Below, one piece after another: positions 57,301 through 64,000 of a stretch of DNA of 64,000 nucleotides. The DNA is from Hymenoscyphus infarciens. Taxonomy: Eukaryota > Ascomycota > Leotiomycetes > Helotiales > Helotiaceae. The notes under the pieces were generated by a model. That model saw only the letters and a program-made list of their open reading frames with translations. It had not been told where the DNA came from and made no database searches. Location of the stretch: positions 1-64,000 of the forward strand of contig LLCB01000315.1 of assembly GCA_001414345.1 (NCBI GenBank), read 5' to 3'. How positions within the stretch are numbered: position 1 is the stretch's first letter; each line of letters starts with the position of its first letter. The position numbers and the translations under genes were made by a program.

Positions 57301-58707
57301 ATCCTATTAGATATAGATCTAGGTTCGCTATTAGTTTTCTACTACTATAATAAGACATATTAAGCTATTTATACGATTTTCTAAACTTATAGCTATTATA
57401 ATCTACGTATTATATTAGAATAGAAGCTATCTAGCGAACCTATCTCTAGTTAATAATCTTTACTCGAAATACTCTATTATAGCTATTAGCGTTTTAATAT
57501 ATAAGTTTTTCTATATTTAATAGCGTCTATTAAAGCTTATGAATTATTCTTCTATATTTAACTACTATTTATAGACGTCGCGTTATAACTTTCTCTATCT
57601 AAGGTTAAACTATAAGACTTTAGATAATAGAATTATAATTATAAAGTTATAAGAAGTATTAGAACATTTTTTATATACTTAAATTACGAGTTAAATATGT
57701 CGTTATAAATAGTTTTAATAAAGAGTATAATATTAACTGGTTTAGTAAGAAGAATCTTTCTTTTAGTTAGAATAACGTCTAGTATCTTTCGTTTATTAGT
57801 TATATTCTATAATTAGACAACTATAGTAATTCCTAATATTTTTAGTTAAAAGATCACGTTTATAAATACTAAAAATACTACTATTTTCGATTAGGATTTT
57901 ACTTATATTAATACTTAATTAGAAGATAATATTAATATTATAAGTTTTTAAAGAAACTAAGAGAGTAAGTTATTTATTAACGCTTAATAGAATTCTAATA
58001 ACCTTTTTAAAGTAATATTTAGTTTTGTTAATATAATTAACTATAAAAGAAGTAAAGATAATTATATTAATTAAAATATTAATAGAGTATTATAAGAGTT
58101 AATATATAAGAGATAGAAGAGAAACTAGACCTAGTAAGCGCTTATAATAATAAATAATAGAATAAAAATAAGTGATTTTTTCTCTTTTATAATTAGATTC
58201 TTAATCTAAGTATTTATAATTTTATAGCCTAGTTTCTTAATACTAGTTTCTTAAGCTAAGAAGCAGTTTTATATAAGACTTAATACTAGATATACTATAT
58301 TTAAGCTCTATAAAGTTATTAAATAAGATTTGATATAAAGGCTTTTATACTAAGTAGATATATAGTAGACTTAAGCTTAGAGAGTTTTTTAAATAGGATT
58401 TAATATAGAGGACTTACTATTAGATATACTTAAGCTTAGAGGAGTTTATTAGTTTAAAAATAGTACTTTTTTACTTTACTTAGAAGCTATAAGTAATATA
58501 ATCTCTTTCTTACTTATTTTATTACTAATATCTCTAACTAGAATAAACGCTTTTTAAACTCTTAATCTACTCTATCTCTTTATATATCTTAAGAAGTAAA
58601 GACTTTACTACTCTAAAAGTACTAAAAACCTTTCTTTATAGTACTATATACTAAAATTTACTTTCTTTTAAACCTTCTACTAATCTATAAATCTTAATTA
58701 AATAATT
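54370..58707. other. 4.3 kb of RIP-type AT-rich DNA, no identifiable element
   Basis: No frame of note and almost no CpG-context C or G; TpA is strongly over-represented. The composition matches the retrotransposon relics, so this is probably decayed transposon DNA, but I could not read a diagnostic motif. Confidence 0.5.
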
Positions 58708-58971
58708 TTATAGTAGTACGAATAGTATACTACTAATAAAGAAGTATATAGAAGTACGTAAGCTAGAATAATATATAGTTTTACTAGGCTTAAATACTTA
58801 AGTAAAGAATAAAGTATTCCTTTTAATATAGAGTATATATATAAGAGCTTAGAAAATATAATAGATTTTTAAAACTAAACCTAGTCTAATATAGATAATA
58901 ATAATATTCTAACGTCTAATATTCCTAACTATTACTTTAATCTTAGCTATTATAAATAGCTAGCTATTATA
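58708..58971 (+). repeat. Decayed LTR of the same family
   Basis: Starts ATAGTAGTACGAATAGTATA, contains TATATATAAGAGCTTAGA and ends TAGCTATTATATCTCTCTC, matching the end block of the LTR at 62986-63269. Confidence 0.55.
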
Positions 58972-61900
58972 TCTCTCTCTCTTTCTTAAAGCTTCGCTTT
59001 ATAGTCGAGATAGTATTAGTATATAGTAGTATTATTATTTACTATTCTATTAAGCTTTTTTTACTATTATCTATTATATAATAATAGCTATAAATAGAAA
59101 AAGAGGCTTTTAATTAGCTATTAGAAAGAAGATAGTATACTACTAATAAGTTATTAGATACTTACTAGTCTTATATATTATAATAGTAATAACTAAATAA
59201 TAAATAATAATCGTATAATACTAGCTATTATTATAAGTAGTATATTAATAGAAAACTCTTCTATAATTCTAATTTCTTTTCTTCTTTTCTTTCTATCTAA
59301 ATAATATAACTAGTAAGAATACTTTCTTAAACTAACTCTACTTATAAATATATATATAATATAAGTCTTAACTTCTAGGCTAAATTTAATTTAGAGTACT
59401 AATTAGTTATATATAGTAAAATACCTCTTCTAACTTCTACTAGTATACTTCTAGCTATCTACTAAGTCTACTACGTTTAGTATCTTTAGAAAAAATATTA
59501 GATTAGAGATTATAAGTAGACATTTACTAAAGCTATTTTAAAGAAGTACTAATACTTTATAGAGTAGAATACTACTATATATACTTCTATAAGTTCTACT
59601 CTAAATATATTCTAAATATATTCTAAATCTATAGTAACTCTTTTTAGCTACTCTAGTTTATAGAGACAGAGTTTACTACTTTATAACTAAAGAAGAAGAA
59701 GGAGAAGATAGAGAAGGCTATTAAGACTATTAATTAGTTACTAGTTATTATAAGTATAGAGGTACTAAAGACTATATTAGAGATATAGTTTACTCTTTTA
59801 GAGAAGACTTAAGTACTTAGCGCTAAGGTTACTATAAGTACTTCTTTTATAATTAGTAGAGTTTTAGAGACTATCTAGACTAATAACTTAATAGTTCTTA
59901 TATAGTACTATAGTTAGTAGAACTTCTTTCTAAACCTAGGTTTAAGACCTTTTTAATACTTATTTAAAGAGTTTATAAATATTCTCTTCTAAGTTTATTA
60001 TAGATAGCTACTAAGATAAGAAGCGCTTTTATATAGAGAAGAAGAAGAAGAAGAAGATAATTTAAGCTCTTTATAGAAAAAACGATAAAGAGAAGAAAAA
60101 GAAGAAGATACTAGAGAGTAGAGAGGCTCTAGTTTAGAAGAAGAGTTTAGTAAGTTCTATTTTAGAAGTATCTTAGTCTTAATTCTTTACTTTATTAACT
60201 TTAGATATTCCTACTAGTTAGTGTTTTACTTTTAGGTTTATATTATAAATTCCTTATTAAGAGTAACTAGATTTAGAAGATATTAATAGAGTTATTTAAA
60301 ATTAACTCTTTACTTCTCTAACTAATTCTTTTCTAATTTATATATATATCTTATTAGAGAAAAGTAAATATTGTCTTAGTTTATCTAAATATCTAGTATA
60401 AAAGTTCTTTAATAAATATAGTAAATCTTAAAAGTTATTAGTAAAATACTATATAAAGTCTAAGTTATAACTAATCTAACTTACTTAGTACTATAGTTAT
60501 TTTATAAAAAGTCTACTACTTAGAATCTTTTAAACTTCTTATTCTTATACTTTTTAAATAATCTCTAGAAGTAGCTCTAGAGCTTTTTATTCTAGTAGAG
60601 AGATATTTAGATTCTTAGATAATATATCTATAATAAAAACATTATAAATTAATAACCTCTTTAGAAGCTTTATTTTATAAGAGTATCTTAGTATTTTAAA
60701 AGGTTCTATCTACTGTTTAGCTAATCTTTAGCTAATATAGTTTATTTAAAGATTTCTAGTTAATAAAAGGACTCTATTACTAATAACCTAGTTAGTAGCT
60801 CTTTAGTATTAATTTATACTCTCTTATATTCTTTACTAGACTTTACTTATATTATCTTTAGCTATATTCTTAATAGAGTATATATATTAAGCTACTTTTA
60901 ATATCTTATTATAATTTACTTATTCTTAGAGAATAGAGGTCTTAAAAGTATTCTAGTCTTATAATATTCTTAGATTAAGTCTAAACTTAAGTTAAAAAAA
61001 GGTTATACTAATAGATAAATATAGAAGAGTTATTTATACTCTCTCTATTAAAAGAACTAATTCGCTCTAGTTATTCTAATAGTAAGTTATAAAAGACCTT
61101 AATCTCTAATTAAGATATAAGTCTATAATCTCTATCTAACTAGTTATTTATTTATAGTAAATAGTAGAGAGCTTAAGCTTAATACTAATAATATAATAGA
61201 AGTTAGTCTAAAAAAAAACTAATATAAATTAAAGTTTTCTATTAAATATAATTAATCTAGAATAGTAACTAAAATAGTAGATCTATTATATAAAAGGCCT
61301 AGCTAGTCTTTTAATATCTATTATAGAATAATAGAGTATTAATACTAAATATTTTTTAAGTTACTTAATAAATACTAATATAGTATTAAATCTATACTTA
61401 TCTTTTAAGAATAATTTAAACTCTATATATAAGTACTATATAGAATAGTTAGATACTAGTAAGAGATAAAAAGAATAAAAGTATCTATATGCTTAGTAAT
61501 TTACTATATACCTTTTATAATCTAAAGTTATAATAACTTAGTAGTAGATAGACGCTAATAACTAATATATTTTAAGTATATTTAAATAAGTACTAAATAT
61601 CTAATTATATACTTCTTAGATTAGATTTATAGACAGTTTAGTATCTCTTTAAATATAAAGTCGTTTTCTTAATAGAAGTAAATTATCTAATAAAATAATA
61701 TAACTATTCTTAAGTTTACTACGTTCTTTTTAGAATAATTATAAGTTAGTCTTCTTTAGCTATAAAAACTAATTCTAATCTAGAACTTAGTATAATTCTA
61801 ACTAAAAGTTACTAATTAATATTAGTTCTTTTTATATAAAAGTCTAAGTTTAGTATTAATTTAAAAGTCTAGGTATATAGGTTCTAAAAGAGTATATAAG

Positions 61901-62985
61901 TAGCTATCTAGCTTAACTTAGTCTTAAATCTTAATATCTTACTTATATTAGATTAGTATATCTACTTTTTAATTTACTTTCTTAGATATAAAACAGATTA
62001 GAAAATAAAAGAGTTTCTTTAACTTATTATACTATAATATACTATAGACTAATAAAGTAGAAACTAATCTATCTAAGCCTACTATATTATTAATTATTTT
62101 AAAAGCTATTTATAGTATTAAACTTTATAAGAGATAAAGCTTTTATTAGTATATAATATTATATACTTATTAAATTAGTTTATAGTATTATTCTATTATA
62201 CTAAGTAAATTATATATTTTAACTAGTATAGTTTCTACTATAGTATCTATCTTAGTAATAGATTACTTAAACTTCTTACTAATAAAGTTCTTTCAAGTAT
62301 TTATAATAAGATAATTAAAAGATATAAAATATATATTAATCTAATATCTCTAAAAGACTTTTAAGATACTTTTTATTCTTATATCTAGTAAAAGAATACT
62401 AGCTTAATATCTTATTACTTTATCTATATATATAATACTTACTTCTTATTAAAATAAAAAGTATTAAATAAAATACTATTATTAAATTTAAGATTATTAT
62501 ATAAAGTAAACTTAAATTAGCTAGAAGACTTTTTATACTTTTAATAATACTTATAAAATTTAATAAAATATTAAAGAATACCTTAGTTATTATTATATTT
62601 AGCTCTTTCTAGTATATATTATAATCCTAGTACTAATAGATAGCTTAACTATTTATAAAGCTATTAAATACTACTATTTTTAAGAAAGAATAGACAATTC
62701 TATATAAAGTTATATATAGCTTTATCTTAATATAGCTCTAAATCGTTATATAATAGAGAAGTAGTTAACTTCTAACTCGTCTTTATTCTCTTAAATAGGT
62801 ATATTTTAAAGATTACTTAGTATAATATTAAAGCTATCTATATTATTAATATAAAGAATAAAAGAGCTATTAGACTATACTATATAGAATTTCGCTCTTC
62901 TTATAGATATATTAATTATAATTAATTCTAAAGATAGAGACTATTATTTACGAAACTAAAGACTAAATTAACTATTTATCTCTTT
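58972..62985. other. 4 kb of AT-rich DNA between two related LTRs
   Basis: Could be the interior of one element bounded by 58708-58971 and 62986-63269. A plus-strand stretch near 59690-60130 is rich in Lys/Glu-type codons (KEEEGEDREG, EEEEEED), perhaps a former gag. No reverse transcriptase or integrase motif could be read with confidence. Confidence 0.35.
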
Positions 62986-64000
62986 ATAATAATAGAACGA
63001 ATAATATACTACTAACGAAGAGTTCTATAAGAGTATATTTAGTAGAATAATATATACGAATTACTAAGCTTAATAAAAAGATAAAGAATAAATTAACCTC
63101 TTTTTAAAAGCGAGGCTAAGTATCTCTATATAAGAGTTTAGACTATATAAAGTCTATACTTAAAACTAAATAAATAATATTTTTTAGCTAATATAAAAGT
63201 CTAAACTTATAAAAGTCTAAAGCTTAAATAGTATATAATCTTAGCTATTGAAAATAGTAGACTATTATATCTCTCTCTTTTAAGAGAGACTTATTCTAAG
63301 TCTTTACTATATTATTAAGACTAAATTAGAATATTATAATATTATTATTTTATTATTAAGTAAGATATTAATTAAAGTATAAATTATAGTTAACTTAAGA
63401 TAGATACTTATTAAGTTCTTTTATATTAAATATAAGTATTTATATTTACTAAAATAGTATAAGTCTATTCTATCTAAGCTATTTTATAATTAAAAGAGAA
63501 TTTAGAGAATAGTTAAAAGTATATTTAAAATAAAGTTAACTATAAAATATTAGAAAGTAGAAAATAGTAATAAATTAGCTAAGAGCTTACTTTAAAAGTA
63601 TACTAATTTATATCTAATTTAAATTTAAAAATAAAGCTTCTAGATCTAGCTAAGAGTTTAAAGAAAGTAAGACTCTATACTAGAGTTAGTAGTATTTTAG
63701 TTAGTTAAAAGAGTTATTATTAAATATTATCTTATTATCTAAATTTTAAGATAAGTAGAAAGATATTTATAGATATAAAATAATTTAAGTTAAGATATAT
63801 AGTTATATAAACTATATTACTACTTTATTCTCTTTTTAGTTTAAGTCTAAACTAGAATACTTTAAAAAAGGTTAGTTTTATTCTTATAGATTACTTTAGA
63901 AATAGTATTATAAATAGTTAGTAAATATCTACTATTAGATTATAAGCGCTTTAGAGCTAAACTATATATTAACAAATTAACTAAAGTATTAGCTATTTAT
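62986..64000 (+). mobile_element. LTR and leader of another copy of the tandem-repeat element, cut by the window edge
   Basis: LTR 62986-63269 is followed by the same leader as at 4200-4600 and by one to two tandem units (TTTTAGTTAGTTAAAAGAGT near 63690-63770), then the segment corresponding to 5560 onward. Heavily RIP-mutated. Confidence 0.55.

Noticed and set aside
60590..60660. Possible reverse-transcriptase YLDD-like text (FLDNISIIK)
   Set aside because: Upstream and downstream RT motifs could not be found in the same frame in this AT-rich DNA.

Overview
This window is filamentous-ascomycete (Pezizomycotina) genomic DNA. The genes have short GT-AG introns with CTAAC/CTGAC-type branch sites. 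They encode fungal families: a highly reducing polyketide synthase (HR-PKS), a Zn2Cys6 regulator, a cytochrome P450, an HxxxD acyltransferase and a fungal rhodopsin-like membrane protein. The sequence splits sharply into two compartments: balanced-composition gene DNA, and extremely AT/TpA-rich blocks of decayed transposons in which Gln and Trp codons have become stops. That is the signature of repeat-induced point mutation (RIP). Leotiomycetes is my guess for the class; it cannot be fixed from this window.

Layout. 1-8.4 kb: RIP-decayed LTR retrotransposons, namely a Copia gag-protease on the minus strand, a Copia RNase H fragment on the plus strand, and a 4.1-kb LTR element with internal tandem repeats. 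8.9-19.1 kb: ordinary genes (bHLH factor, intracellular GH5 beta-glucanase, DUF4419 protein, Gln-rich protein). 19.7-42.0 kb: a probable secondary-metabolite cluster made of an HR-PKS (KS-AT-DH-cMeT-ER-KR-ACP), a Zn2Cys6 regulator, an acyltransferase and P450 sharing a divergent promoter, an alkaline-ceramidase-family membrane protein, and a glycosyltransferase. The gap between the regulator and the acyltransferase holds several small inverted-repeat elements, one containing telomere-like repeats. 42.4-44.8 kb: RIP-decayed LTR fragments. 45.4-54.3 kb: a rhodopsin-like pseudogene and an MFS transporter gene broken by three hAT-type insertions with recognisable target-site duplications. 54.4-64.0 kb: AT-rich relics with more copies of the LTR family.

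How the genes may work together (inference). The PKS builds a reduced, possibly C-methylated chain and has no release domain. The acyltransferase could release or esterify it, the P450 oxidise it, and the glycosyltransferase add a sugar, which suggests a glycosylated and/or acylated polyketide. The ceramidase-like protein is an unexpected neighbour and could act in self-protection or amide hydrolysis. The wrecked MFS gene may once have been the exporter.

The most unusual signal is that introns in four different genes (PKS, glycosyltransferase, P450, DUF4419) resemble each other in sequence, as expected for introner-like elements. The insertion history of the MFS gene is also readable base by base.
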